A stretch of 64,000 nt of DNA from assembly GCA_023053545.1 (NCBI GenBank), contig JAKZAN010000001.1, forward strand, positions 3,368,565 to 3,432,564, in the 5' to 3' direction. Each line of letters starts with the position of its first letter. The first letter of the stretch is position 1. Position numbers and translations under genes: made by a program. The notes below the pieces were generated by a model that was given only the letters and a program-made list of their open reading frames with translations, did no database searches and was not told where the DNA came from. Shown here in pieces: positions 49,428 to 63,916 of this stretch. The DNA is from Lepidurus packardi (Eukaryota; Arthropoda; Branchiopoda; Notostraca; Triopsidae).

Positions 49428-52400
49428 TGTCCTGCAACGAATAAACAAGGTTTTGCTTTTCGGTTACACAAAAAAGGAATTCGATGGGTACAAAAGGAGG
49501 TTTAGGAAATCTAGAACTCTCAAAATGTATATAGTACTACGCTATTTTCCATAAAATCGCTCGAGTGGTAATTGTAAAGCCAGGCGGAATGTCCGGATTC
49601 CACATGGCTGCTCATTGGCTTGGCAAGGGAGGCCGAGACCGTAGGGAAAGCAAGTCCAGTGCCGGTACTACGCTGGCAGACTTGATTTTGAATTTCATAG
49701 CGTTTGTTTAATGTATTCGGGTGCATGCTTTAGTTTTTACTCTCTCGTGCTCGTCTTCTTTACAACTTCCAAGGGAAGAAGGTACAAAAAAGGAACCAAA
49801 AATGTAAGAAATAACATTTTACCGGAATTACGGCAGATAATAAAAGGCTTTCGTGACTTAATCAGACTTCTACTTTGACACTGTAGCTATCTCAGATCCA
49901 TATGGCCTGATCTCCTTCCGTTTTCCTTTGCTTTGACCCCAGAGGAGATTGGGTAGAGGATTTTTCTGGGGTTCAAAGACAGGCGATGATTCTCTGGTTG
50001 TGATCGTCTATGATGAACGCACTGGGAACACATTCCCCAAAGAGCGTATTGCGTAGAGTCTTTTCGTTTGTTAATTTTTTTCTTGTTTGCTTTACTTCCT
50101 TTACCATAGGAAGAAGGTGCTGGGAGGCAGAAGATTACCCTTGGCTAGGTTCTAACCCTGCCAAGTCGATTACCCGCCATTGCGTGTCATCTGTCAGTTG
50201 TCCCGTGACGTATTGCTCCTTCTCAACATATCTACGTATTTCGCTCCCCTTTCCTCTTCCCTCTTCAGTTGTCATGCTTGTATAGGCTCGCGACGATGTT
50301 GACACATTGGAGGTCTTATTAAAGGCAGGGAGCTTCTTTTTCTACGCCCTCTTGCTTTCATGACGCGACAGTACCGAGCTTGGGAAATAGTGGGGGAATA
50401 AAAAAGGCCTAGCAAACAACTATTTCGCTTGTCGCCCTTAACGATGCACAGGTGGTTTGATTAGCCTGAACGAGTTCCGAAGATAAATGATGTTGTTTAA
50501 CGGGGGAAGCTGTAACCAGCTTAAGGAGGTTCAGTGAAAAAACATGTTGGGTTTGACAGTAGCCATACAGTAGAAGTTTATGTTAAAAATTCGAGGTTCT
50601 TTTCCTTGATGAAGTTCTTAGATCCCAGAATTGCGTTTGGGTAGACAATTGTGGTCGGAGACTCTTCAAGATTAAGAGCGCCGACCCTTATCGAATTAAG
50701 TACTTACAATTATGAAAAGACTTCAAAATCTGAGGCCTCGCGAGGTAGGACATTCGGCCAAATGCATGTGATGGTAGACACCGGGAGAGAGCGGTTAGAA
50801 GAGGACGTGGGGTAATAGTCGATAGGCCGAAGGTTAGGGTGATAGCCTTGTTTGATAGGAGTGGCGAGGCGAGTTTCCTGACGGTAAAACTCTGGTCATT
50901 ATTGGGCTATGTTCGACCGGTTTGGGAAGATCCCTAGGTTGTTATGGCAATAGGCATGTAGGCCGACTTATTGGACAATGAGTCGGGTAGCAGGCAAAAG
51001 TGCAGATGAGAGTACGTTAGAGCAAACCATGGTAGAACAACATTAAGAACAGTCGGAAGGACAATAGGATTTAAACAGGCTGGCATAGGATAGAGTATAG
51101 TCCTGTTTATTTTGCTGTCGACCTGTTCCGAATAGTTCGGAACAGGTTAATTGGACGGTTCCATGTTAGACCCAAATCGTCCTTTTTGTACTTGCTCAGT
51201 ACCCTGACACGATCACTTCGCCAGGCACTTACGCCGAAACAGGATCCGATCGAAGGAAGTAACGGTAGAGCCGCGCGCGAAAAAAATGAGGCAGACAGGG
51301 GCGTTTTGTTTGTGCCTCATTGGTATCGAAACTAGTGTACTAGATAGGCACCGGTTTGGCCTTTGACCCCTAGTTCGTTTGTTCCCTGTATAGCTGGAAT
51401 TTGGCGGTTGCTTGCGCAATGCGGAATTAAATAGTGTCAGAAGATCGGCGAATTATGACTTGAGGGTTTCGCCTGGTGGGAGTAATTCCCGTAATCAATA
51501 AGCTTCGTAGCTTTGGGGATGTAGGGATAGAATTTTGGGATTGGTATTTGTGAACATCTTAGGTACTGATTCGGAAGAGTCGATTCCGTGAGGCACAGGG
51601 CTCGTGGGACCGGACCGACGTGTTAATGAGGTTTCCAGTATAGAAATAGAAATTGGGGTAGCGAGACCAGTTTCTGTGCCTCCCGGAAGAAACCCTCGAA
51701 CCATCTTGCATTTTCTCAGAAATATGCCGTTGACACTGCCTTGCTGCTCCACTGGCGTGAGGCTGGGACAACACTAGGTACATCTCCTGGGACTCCCGAT
51801 GACAAGTGGTACGATTTTTAAAGGAGAGGAAAATAGGATGGCCAAGTTTTTCCTGGGCGACGAAAATTGTATCGCATGCCTCGCCCTCTTGACTTCGCTG
51901 TATGCGCTGCCGGAATTTTTGCTGACGGAGATGATGGTAAGGGATTTTGTATTTTAGTATGATGGACGACTTGCACTAGTCGAAGGGTTTCCCTTCTTCC
52001 TCTTCCAGGATTTTTGCTGCAGCATAAGAAACCCACAGAGCGTCAAGAGAGGGTGAAGGCGAGTTTGGCTAGCTCCCCAGGGACCCAGTTGGCGAAGGGA
52101 CTATCTTTCAAAACTGTCCAGGAATTTGAAATGGTGGGTATATGTTTGTCATGGGCCTATATCCAGGTAATTACTCTATATATTTTGCACTATAACTATG
52201 GAAAATGTATATATTAGAAGGGTTCCATTTTTTTCCCGAGGTCGGACTGTAACGCTTTGCGAACATAAAGTTCCGCTGAAGTGCACTCTCAGCACTCGGG
52301 GAATTAGAAGTTGGAGGAATCTTTTCAAGGGGCAGGAAAATTTGCATTGCAGAACTCTGATCTAAGACCATGTATTTTTTGCTCGGCAAGTGACGTAAAA

Positions 52401-54673
52401 GACTTGGGTTTAGTTAGAAGTTCCCCGCGTTTAGTCCAATAAGTACCGGCTGGCCTCTACATGGGATCGAATGGATTTTCCTTTATACCCTGCTGCGCCC
52501 GAAATCCCGATTCTACATAAGGAACCCAATCGAGCCAGGCTTCTTCCAATTATTTAGCTTTTTAAGAATTCTGATTTCTATTTTCGCTTACTTAGCTCTC
52601 AATTGACTTGAGTCGTAAACCCTTTGAAGGCCATCTGAAGGTTATGTGAAGAGTTTCTTAAGTTATCTTAGCAAATTTAATATAATTAGAATAACGTCTG
52701 GCTTCATTGAAGAGTATGGAGGTCTGGATTGAACCCAGATTTTGCTTACTATTTTGGATTGTACTTACTAGGCTAAAACCTTAGAAAGATCTTGAGGTGC
52801 CTGAAACCTCCGGAATTAATGATTAAGGAAAGGAAAGAAGCTCACTCGTGGTAGTTAGGAGAAACTGTAAGAAACGTCCGGCTCGAGGTAATAGCTGGTA
52901 AGTCTTGGTTCTTTTAAAACTTTGAGGGGTTTTCCAAGTGCATTAATCCTTTCTTTTACATGGGCACCTTTAACCAGAATGTCTTGAAACCACGGAATCC
53001 TCCTGCGCAGCGCTTCGCCGAACTTTAAGGGCAACTTTGACTGAACAGTCTTAAAAACAACACTGCAATTAATAGGAGAATCACAAGGACTGAAGAAATC
53101 GTTCCCCAGTCAGTGCGAGAAGGAAAGTCAGGTGGTGTGCTGGCTGCTGGCAGCAGTAGGGGCAAAGCATTTTGGATTAACACCGCCCCAGCTGAAACGA
53201 GCCTTTGTCGAGCTGTTCCTCTTGGGCTCCGCAGCCCATGAATGGCAAATGAACCCACTTTTTCTCACCTTAATTCCCGAATTCCCAAATTAGCAGCAGT
53301 GATGCAGCCCTCCCTGTCACAGAGCAAATCATTTCGGTTCACCATTTACATAATATCGGGAACTTTTTTCCTACCCCTGCAATAACTGGAACGTTAAAAA
53401 CATCACTTGCAACGTGCTAACACCAAAAGGAGGTAGTGAGACCCAATCAAATTAGGTTTTGTCTCAAAACTTTTTCCTCACACGGATGCTCCGTGACGTT
53501 ATCGTGGGAGTATAGGTAGTTCGTTAGCTGACGAGTTGCTGAGCTCTGCCGGAGGAGTCGGGTAGAGCGGACGATACGGTTCACGCTTCGGCCCAACGAA
53601 ACAGCTGGGCTAAACTGGGGCGCAAGCGTCGTACAGTACGAGGGTCTCCTGAGGGTCCGACAGATCTCGTGCAAAAGAGTGTCACAAATGTATACACAAT
53701 AGATAGGTCACCCGCGTCGCACTTGTATGTATACTTTTTTTCTTATTTTCAAGAGTGGTCGTGTGGTCTTCTTAGAACGGGGAAAAGAATCACTGCATGG
53801 CAGCAAAGTCGTGTTTTTGATTTTTGTTATAAGAGTGAAAAGAGGGTTCATATAGAGGCAGAGAGAAAGAGAGGCAGCAGGAAGAACGGCGAAAGTTTGT
53901 AGATGAAGGTTAGGTTGACAATAGTTGTTCCCTAACAATTACGCCCCATCACATGTCAGCACTATCGATGTGACATACTGCGTTACAGCTTGGGGCTGAG
54001 CTTGTCCTCCACTGAGCAGGGTACGCTCAGCGGAGGAACAGCAGGAGCGAAGGGAGGAGAAGGAGGACGTGGTAGACTTGTGTGATTTTATGGCAACTTT
54101 AACAATGAGGCTAGGGCGAGGGGGTGACGCAAAGTTATGACTGATCCATCTGTCTACTAGATTTTCGGGAGTTTAGTTCTAAGGATAGCCCCATCGTTGA
54201 GTTTATATGTAGTTTCCTTGTTAAGGTCGGAAGAGAGGGTGCTCCAAACATGAGTCCATGTTGATTTGAGCGTCCATTTTGTGGCCTACTGACAAAAGGT
54301 ATATGGAATAGGGAATTCCATGAAATATTCCCTTTCCAATGATTACCGACCATTACTGGCCCGTAAGAACGGTAGTAAGCGCCCAAGGCTTCAGAGCCAT
54401 TACGTCCAACATTACGTTCTGAGTTTAATATAGCTCCTATGTTTGCGTCAATACATCACGCATTAGTGGGCCACAGTAATCTTTTAGCGGCCCTAGAAAC
54501 ACTTCTCACCCTAATACTAAAAGCCATCAAGGGTTATTACAAACGGCTAAAAGGTTATGCCTTGTTGGATGCCTTGTTCGGTGTACCTTTAAGTGACCTA
54601 TGAACGAACAATTATCTGTCCACGTTTCAGTGTACATTTTCTCTCCGATAGAGCGAAAGTTTCGAGTTCTGGA

Positions 54674-54684
54674 GGGGGGGGGGG
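54674..54684. repeat. Poly-G tract (11 nt)
   Basis: Homopolymer in non-coding DNA; possible length error in assembly. Confidence 0.9.
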
Positions 54685-55159
54685 CGGAAGTTTAGATTCC
54701 ATGGTCGCCTTAAGTGAATAAAAGTTGCTTCTGACATAATGCCATGCTTATCATGTGGCAAGTTGGTGACGTCCTCATTTCCACGGTTAGCACGAAGCTG
54801 CACCACAGCACCGCATAGGGATTTGCCAGACATTGCTGGGGAGGAGAGGTTGCGAGTCGAGAACCAGAAATGGATCGAAAAACTTCCAAGTAGAAGTTTC
54901 GTTCCCAAGAAAAAAAAGAACCCCACTATAGTCATCCCAAAGAGGAGCTTAGAAATAAAAATGCTCCTCGGCGAATGTTTCCAGGAATTAATTAAAATTC
55001 AGTTATTCTTGTTCCGGATGTCTTCCAATCCTTAAAATACATATATATGAGCAGCTCATGGGCTCATGAGCATCATAAGGATCAAGGCTTGAATACGAGG
55101 TAAGTTTTGCTCCAGTATTTACGTCATCGACACTTAGCCTCGTTTGTACAAATCAATGA

Positions 55160-55174
55160 GGGGGGGGGGGGGGG
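55160..55174. repeat. Poly-G tract (15 nt)
   Basis: Long homopolymer in non-coding DNA; its length should be treated with caution. Confidence 0.95.
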
Positions 55175-57534
55175 TCAGTTTCAGTCTGGTCTCTCACACG
55201 GCAACCGGAAATTAGGTAGTATGGGATTATAGCCGGGCAGTCATTAAAAAGCGGAGAACAGCTCTATCGTAGGAAGGAGCCATGAACAGCGAAAGAAAAA
55301 TGGAGCGAAGTACGTTAGCGAGGCCCTGTAACATTATAGTCCAAAGTCTCTCATTCCTCCATTTCGCCAAGGTAAATTATTTCTTATATCCCGAGCTCAA
55401 TACGGCTCCGAGCAATGGTTCATGTCATGTCGTAAGTTTTTTTTTTAGTCTGGGTCCCTTTTTAGTAGGAGGGCACACATCCAAGTATAACTCCCCACCC
55501 CCCAACAAGTTGGCCTTGCAGACGGAATTTCAGTCGTAAATAGGACTTACATGTTTACTTTTGGGGCTTGTGCCACAAAGACTTTAACTGCAGCAGCAAG
55601 TTGTTGCTGGATTGATCCATCCGCAAGCTTTCCAAGGAGGCCAGTTTAAGGTCTGGCGCACTGACGTCCGCTATTGATGAGTTAAGGCCATCTGAGCCGA
55701 GTTTGGCCAGAGTTTTAGACCGTGTAAGACGCAGAGTTCCAGAGTTTACTGATGTCTCGCATTTTTGAAGTTGAAGATTGAAGTTTGCCTATTAGTAGAG
55801 AGCATTTTTGGAACCCAGCGTTTAGGTTGAAACGTGTGTTTGTAAAGTCATTCTGAAAACTATAGTGCCAGTAATACGCTTGCTTTTAGTCTCGCTGTTT
55901 TGTCCAGAGATTGGAATAATGACTGAGGAACAGCCTGCGTCATCAAGAAAGCTTTCTGGCTCCCTTCTTTTGCACCAAGGATTAAGTAGTATTGGGTTCT
56001 GATGGTTGTTGGTCACTATTGGATTTTCCTGATAAAGGTGGACCGGAGAGAGGTTCAAAGAGGGATAGGAGTATGACCTGGTGATGTATATGTATGCGAC
56101 ACTTAACCCCCAATGTCCGAGGGGAATTTATCTGTCTATCATATAGCACTGCGTATTGAAGGTGTATGTACCTCCGTCGCTCTATCTGTCTTTCTGGTTT
56201 CCCTCCTGATGTCATTATTCACCCTCTTCAGGGCGGTTTAGGAAGTCCGCGTGCCGCACCACGATTCTGATGGATCTCACTTCGAAATCTTTGTGAAGCG
56301 TGGAGTCCGGACTGTGGTCTCCACGGATGCTACGAACGGGAACAGTACATACTTGTGACACAGGAGAAAAGATCTCATTACCAATGCATAGCATTGCTCT
56401 GCACCCCACTCACTCTTCTTACCTCCTTTTCCCTTTCTCATGGACTCCTGAGCTCCCTCCCTTGCCCAAGCTTCCTATACGACCAACATCCCTATCCCTC
56501 TTGCAAGACCGTTAGCGGGATACTCCAGAGCTATTGTACTAAAGTAGGGAGGGGTTCAGTTTCGGGGTTGCTTTTCGCCGAGTCATTATTAGGCTCACCC
56601 CTCTTCCTTGGCGCTGAAAAGGTACCCCTCGTTCTTTTATCCTGCTTTTACCTCTAATAGAATGAATCGGTTTAAAGGCTTTTAATTGAAAAGGGGAACC
56701 CGGAGTCTTGCCACACACTTGATGCGAGACTTTCGCTGGCTTCATTAGCATATCTATTGATAGCCTCCACCGCTATAGCCCTAAGGAGCTATTACTCCTT
56801 ACCCTAACCCTAACTCTCCTCCAACTAGCGGCAGCGTATCGACAACAGTCGGGAGTCTGACGCCAATACATTTCTACGATGACTTTGCTGGTCTTTGTTG
56901 CGAGCTCTGTAGGTTTGGTTATGTACGCGTGTGTGACCTGGGGTATCATGCTAACTTAATTTATTATGCTTGATAAGGGACTCGGCGACCCACAATAATA
57001 TCCGAGTTCCATGTTGGGGTGGGTGTATATTCCTCCACCGCGGAAACCACGCACGCCCCTTTTGCTTCGTCATTGGTAAAACAATGCTTTTTTTGCCTAT
57101 AGGAACTTATTCTGGCCGTACCTTTTATGCGCTTACGGTTCTTTTCCGAGAGTAAAGATTAGCCTCTACAAGACTACACGTATACAACACGTGCGTCGTC
57201 AAAGCGTATACCTATCCAAACATCGTTATGGTAGAGTTCTCACCTTTTTATTATCCATTGTCCCTCATAGGATGTCTTCTTTTTTCTTCTCATCCTCCGC
57301 AAGTATAGTTAACACTCCACATCTGTGGTGCCCTACGAAAGCGAACCCAGAAAACACAAGTTGTAGACCGTTAGGGTGGCTCTAGTTTAGCTTCTGGCAA
57401 GTTGTCATGGATAAAGGCGGAAACACTCTTATGCGAAAAGTATACGAGCTTTTCAAAAATTCTATTGACAGTTATGTATGGGATATGCCTACACAGTATT
57501 CCACGGTTTCGCTTTTATTGGTTTTTATTTCCGA

Positions 57535-57845
57535 CGCTTGTGGGGTTTACCCCCTCACATGCTAAATACTAAACCGCGTATGGACAGAATGCGTGGCATT
57601 CATAGTGAAGAGCTTTTCGTGTGTGACTGTACGATGCCTTTTGCAGAGGGTTAAGTGGCTTGATTAGTGTGATTGATTAGTGTGAAATGAAAAATAAACT
57701 GTTATTTTAGCTTTTTGTCAGCAACCCACGAGTGGTTCGCATGTTATAAACCGCGACTGTGATACGAAACATGCACAAAACCCTCTATAATATGCAGGTT
57801 CCTGGGTTACTGTTTAGCATGTGGGGGATAAACTCCACAAGCGCC
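57535..57845. mobile_element. MITE family copy 2
   Basis: A 311-bp element with the same termini as the copy at 18003-18314: CGCTTGTGGGGTTTACCCCC on the left and, inverted, GGCGCTTGTGGAGTTTATCC on the right. The interiors align throughout (for example TTTTCGTGTGTGACT, CACGAGTGGTTCGCATG, GGTTCCTGGGTTACTG) with scattered substitutions and small indels. Flanks TTATTTCCG and ATATTTTCA are similar but not identical, so the target duplication has decayed, consistent with an older insertion than copy 1. Confidence 0.88.
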
Positions 57846-60800
57846 ATATTTTCAGTAATTTGAGAAATGCAAATTTCTCACATTGGCGAAAAACATGAAT
57901 TTCCAAATTTCGAGAATACTATTCCGTAGACATTATTTCTTCGTACCTTTTAAATTGCATGCAAATTGTGTACGTGCTTATGACACGATCGTACACCACC
58001 GTTTTACGCGCAGAAGCAATGTGCGCTCATACACCTATACAAGACATACAAGACAAGTAATGTGCCGCCATCTTGTGTTGTGAAGTATGCTACACTGCAC
58101 GGAAAAGTGAACTGCTAACATTCCTCAGCGTTTTCAGACGTCTTTCCCATCTCCATCTCTGCTTTCTTTTCCCCTCTCTGTTACCTTATTCAGTAATTAG
58201 CAACGACTGGTATCATTAACTGTTTAGTGGAGCTAAACTCATCAGTTTTATTACTTCGAGAGTTATAGTTTTGTCTGCCAGACATCATGAAATGACCCTC
58301 TGAACGTCCGTGCACGTGTGTTGGCGGAATTCGCACGATGATTCGTTTGGCAATTCGGTCACTACATTTGATTATTACTTGATTATTACAACAGTTGGGG
58401 TATCTATCGCTACGCAATAAAGGGTAAAATGGGGTACAGTTATAGCATAACTCATGAAGCATTTATCGATTGGGCCATGAAGTATGATGGTCAGTATTTT
58501 CTAGAGTTGGTGTGAAATTCCTTCGTGGAAGAAAATATTTTTTACTTTAGTTCCCTGTTTTCTGCTCTTACTGATGAAAGCGTCGCAACTGGAAGGAAAA
58601 GAAAAGGGCGGGAATGTTCTGGCAAGGATGTCGAGCAAACTCTAAGCGACCGAAGTCTTCCTCTTCCCTGTCAGGGTAAAAAGTCTAGGATACCACGAAG
58701 GGCGTGATGGCTCATTCTTCCAAAAGAGGTACTTGTTTGGAAAAAAATATGAGGCTGCTAGCGCTGTTAGCTGGTATATAATAACAATGAAGGCGAGGAC
58801 GAGCAATCGTGCGAAACACTTTTGGAGAACTTGGGTTGTAGGAGCGAACTTCACAAAAGGGCCATAGGGCTACGTCAAGGAAGGGAAAAACGAGATGATC
58901 CTTTCGCTCGAATTGGTATGTGTACCGAATTACCTGGTACTACACTACAAAGTGGGATAAAAAAGTACCGGCATAGGACGGGAAAGGTGTGACACAAATA
59001 AATTCTCTTACACCCAAGTTTATTGTGCCCCACTCATTAAGGAGTTGCAAAGGGGCTATTGTTGAGGCCTCGGTGATGTGGTTTTAAGTTGAGTTGAGTA
59101 GGGGAGAAAATAAGGCTCGTTGTCGTGCAGTGAGACCGAGAGACCCTTGGAGAAATGGTGTGCGAGTGTCGTGCGTAGAACGGCTTTCGCCTCTAAACGG
59201 GGAACCCGAAAGGCAGAGATCCCCCCGCGAGCTAGTAGCACAAAAGGGATTCTTTTCCCTGTGTCTTCGGAATGCAATGATTACTGACATGTAATTGAGT
59301 ATGGTACTTTGTGAGCAAGTAGCTTATTGCAAGCATCTTCGATACTAACGTTCGGATACCAAACAGCAAAAAGAAGAGCACGGGTACCCAAGCTTGGCAA
59401 AAAGGGAATAACTTAGACGTTAAGATAATTGTACTGGGGATTAGTGTCAAAAAGAGAGGAGGGTCATGATTTATTTGCCAGTACAAATGAAAGGCCATGT
59501 AAAAGGAGAAATGCAGACGAGAGTTAAAACAGTGTATACTCATACATTGTGCGCTATCCACTTTCCGCTCGCTGGCTATCGAAGCACTGGAGACCAGCCC
59601 AAGCTCTCGTGCAAAACGACGTTGTGGTTTTTGTGAAGCAACGCTAACCCGTTCGGAAGATACTGAGTCAGTCTTCGGATAAGTTCAGTGGTGTAAAAAT
59701 AAGTTCGGGAGCTCATAGTTTTATTATTGATTTTGTTTTCTGCGTCTCTGTTGATTTAAGTCTTAAATTCTGCAAACTTAAAAGCCTTGGACAGAAAATT
59801 TATTGTCAGGTGTGTCATTCAGCCTGGTCAAGAACCTCTCTTGAAAATAGTGGTATTTAGATGAGTTATGAGTTGCGAAAAGTCAAACTCCCAAATGACA
59901 TCGCCTACGGGCGTTCCTGCTGTAGGGTGGCCAGTACGAGAGAAGCTGTTCCCTATCGCGAACCCAAGACACAGATCAAGATCCAGAGAATTCATGCTCC
60001 GAATTGCTTAGTTCAATTACGTGGCACCAAAAGTGACACAAGAATCGTTAAGAGATGGCTCCGAACCCGCACAGATCCCTTGTAGGGGCAACAGAGGAAG
60101 GGCGAGCGAGAGAGGAAAGAGAGAGGTTAGCTGATGAATATCCAGTTCAGGTAAAAGCATTAAGAAACAAAAAAAAACACAACAGAAACTGAATTTAGAA
60201 ATAGGCTTGAGACGTCCCTATTGTGCCATAACCATTTTTATAAGCTATAAGCCCCTGATGAGGACGTTCTCCTGTCCTTCCTTCCTCTTCCTATTCACCA
60301 TTCAGCCCAAAACCTCGTCCTTGTGTACTGTATAAGATTCCTATTAAATCATACAACGTGGAACTTCGAACATCGCACAATACAATACCCCAGCGCGCCT
60401 AGGCGACAGTCAGACGTCAGACGGCAGGTACATGTAAAAAAAAATCCAACAACGCTACGCCGTTACCTACATTCACCTGTCTCCGGAAGCAAATCAACAG
60501 AAATCCCTGGGATCCACGGCGTAGCAGGTGACAAGATAGTCATTGAAGCTTCCAAGTTCTCAGAGATTTATAGCAGACTATGATACAAAAAATAGGCTAC
60601 AAGGAATAAAACCAGTGAAGTTTACTGTCTCAGTGCACTGGAGCCTGAAAGTATTGCAGTCTTCCTAGCCATCATGCGCTTGGCAACGTCCCGGGCACAG
60701 TGAACGTAGTTCTACTCTACTCTACGGCCAAACTCTGTGCTGGGTGCTCGTATTGACCCGCTGATGAAGGACAACACGCTATGCGACCATAAACCCACGA

Positions 60801-61392
60801 CTTCTTTCAACACTACAGGTACACAATGACACGTGAGCATGTGTGGGCCATTATCTGATGTCTGTCGGTTGGGGGGAGGAGGTTCCGAGGTCAGCAGGTC
60901 CCTTACAGCTACGCGAGGACCTGTGCTGGTTCCCCTAGGGAAGCCTGTGAGGCACTTCTCACCCTTAACGTCCCTTTGCCTGTCGGCACCTACCATCCGC
61001 GATTGCCCGCTCAAAGCGAAGTCTTTGGGTAGCGGTAGCCGGCGGGTAAAGGCCACAGGCTATTGCCCAGTTCCTGTTAATTAATTTGTATGACCCCGAG
61101 AATTAGCAGAACCTGTTAATAAGCTTACCTGGATATGCAGTTATACGGTCAGAATATATTGCCTTTCTTTTTTTGGCGGAAAGTTTAGGAAAGCCAAGTA
61201 GAAGCCAAGGCAGCAAGGACGCCTGCGTGGCGCTATAATGTAAAAGGAGGGTGAAGCCAGACTCAGTGGTTCGGGCACTGGCCCCGTATGTTAGGTTACA
61301 GCTATAATCATCAAGTTTCGTTTAGTATGTCCCCTTTTGCTCCTGAAAAGATGCCCATTCGATGTGCAGGGCAGTTTTGTGTCATTCTACTG

Positions 61393-61412
61393 TCTCTCTC
61401 TCTCTCTCTCTC
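61393..61412. repeat. (TC)10 microsatellite
   Basis: Uninterrupted CT dinucleotide run. Confidence 0.97.
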
Positions 61413-63892
61413 GTATCACCCTCTCGGATATAGTGGACGTCTTTTGTGTACCCTGTAATGTCCCAAGGGGCCTCGGATGGGTTAAAGGTTTCGTTTCGCT
61501 GGAGGGGGCAGGGATAAAAGGACGTCTTTTGCCTGTCGTTTGAAAAGGCATACGCAAAGGAGAAAAAGGGCACATAGATGAAGAACTTCAGGGGTACTGG
61601 AATGTGCTCGACGAGGGTCAGTAGGTTAATCGGTCGATCTGCGTTCTTCGGGTGGGTAAGGATTGTTTAGCCCGGAAGGGAACGTTTTGTGGATAGCTCC
61701 ATGGGTCCCTTTTTACCTTTCTATAATACCATTTGGCTTGATCGCTGTCCCTTTTTACATTGGGTCTGAAGATTGTTAAAATTTCGCAAAAGCCCCTGTT
61801 GCCGTTGGATGAGGTGAACGATCCCTTGGTGGCGATTCTATTCCAGAAAGGGGAAACTGCCGGGATCTTGTCGTTTACTTCTCTGTGTCTGGACCTTGTC
61901 TCTGTGTGTGTGTTTCTGTTGGGAATTCACAAGTAAATTACGCCTGGGGGATATAGTGTTGCTCCCTTTCCTAAGATATAGCCCCGTTTGGATAGGAAAG
62001 CTCTTAAGACACATCGTCTTTATACTTCCCTGGCCGAAGTTAGCAGGACAGTAACTCAAAAAGGCTTCCGAGGAGGGTAAGAAATTTACTTTCTTAACCA
62101 ATTTAGCAAACAAAGATCTTTCAAATTGGGATTTGTCCTTTTTTATCTTTTGGAGTACACTGTACTTTTCAGCGATCAGTTTTCCTAATGAAAATGATTA
62201 CAATAAAACTTCTGTATATTTTGTCTCGCTTTTGTATAATCGAATTTCTTGGCCGGACGCCCCCATCATGATCGATTTGGGGTAAATTGTCCCTAACCTT
62301 TCCAAAATGGCACCGTTTATCATGCATCACTGGCCTCTCTGTTACCCGTCCTGCGCTTCTCTTCTCATCTGCGGAATGTAAAGATATGGGCTGCGAAAAG
62401 ATAGAAATAGCATGTATAATCCTGTCTTTTTTAACCTTTTTTTGAACTTCTTTCCGTCGTATTATTGCTCCAAATGAGAATGTAAAATAGATTGGAGCCA
62501 GAAAAAAACAATATGGAATTTTTTTTCCTTATGCGTAGACAGAAGTTAAACTCCCTAGATTTCTCCTCGTGTTTTTCTTGTAAATTTTATGTCGTTAGTC
62601 TCCTCGCCGTGCTGCGAGTAGTCTTGCGATTCAAACGACCCGTGGTCATGCATTACGTGACCAGAATTCCGAGCTATATTGTAGTTTAAATCAGTATTAC
62701 GCGGCAGGCTGGAATTACAGCTTTGATTGCTTATTCTAGCAAAATTGACTATTGAACATTTTTAGCAATGTTGTAGTTCGTAGCTGTTCGTTTTAATTGT
62801 CGTTCGTGTAATTATCCTAACTCTAATGCCATTTCAAGACATGGCTTTTTTACATTAACAATTAGAATGCATTCCAAATTCCATAGTTCAGATATTGTTC
62901 TACTACTAAATCTAAATATACAAGCGCTTCGAATCACTATTATACTACTGCTGCTAGTATCAAATATGATTATACTAATAAATCTGAGTGTGAACATATA
63001 GTAGAAGTAAATATTGTAGTGTAGTAATATTAAATGTAATAGTAGTATATGATAATTATTGTTATTACATCTTAATATTACTTCTTAATAACTACTATAA
63101 TCACAGAAAACAGTTATGCTATGCTAAACGCTATGCGAAAAAAGTTATGCTAAACCTGATTTCTTTTTTATTGTTAATTTTAGCAAAAGTGTTCCATTAT
63201 TTCTCTGGCGTAAAGCTGAGTCCCCTATTTGACAGCATAGCATTGGGCATGCAGAAGCATTCCTACTTAAAAAACATGTAATATGATAAGAAAATCAATT
63301 GACAGTAAAGTAGCTAATACAAATATAGAGGTAATTTTAGTTTCTGTTTTCTTATTTTTATCTTAATTAATTTTAAAAGTTCAAATGAAAAGGCTCTGTT
63401 GGCACCAACATATTGGTGAATGAGTTAGTGATTCGAGGAACACTTTTCTAGGTATCAAAATGCATACCATGTATCTTCCTGCACAAAAACTTATAAAATA
63501 AGCTTCCCAAATCCTTACTAGCTTTCCTTTAATATCTTGGGGCCCACGTTAGGCCACCTATAAGGTTCAAAGCTTCGGCTTTACATGCTTGATACAGAGT
63601 GCAGTTCGGTTTCTAAGTTTTGGCTGTATAGTAGTTAAGGAACAGGAACAATCTCTACTCAAGAAGCTTGTATAAACGAAAAGAGCGCAAATGACTTGGC
63701 AGGGAGGGGAGGAGGGGGGTTAGAAGCATGTAAATAAAGGAACCATTTCCCGCGTCTTTTCTTTTCTTTACTGCCTCGGGTAACCTAAACCTGCCACGTT
63801 GACTTTGCTTTGTTTTTTGTAAGCATTCCTCGGGACAAAAAAGAAAACTCGAAATTTTTTTTCGGTGCAGCGGTGGACGGCAAGAATCACTT

Positions 63893-63916
63893 GTGTGATG
63901 TGTGTGTGTGTGTGTA
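63893..63916. repeat. (TG)n microsatellite
   Basis: TG dinucleotide run with one early interruption (TGATG). Confidence 0.95.
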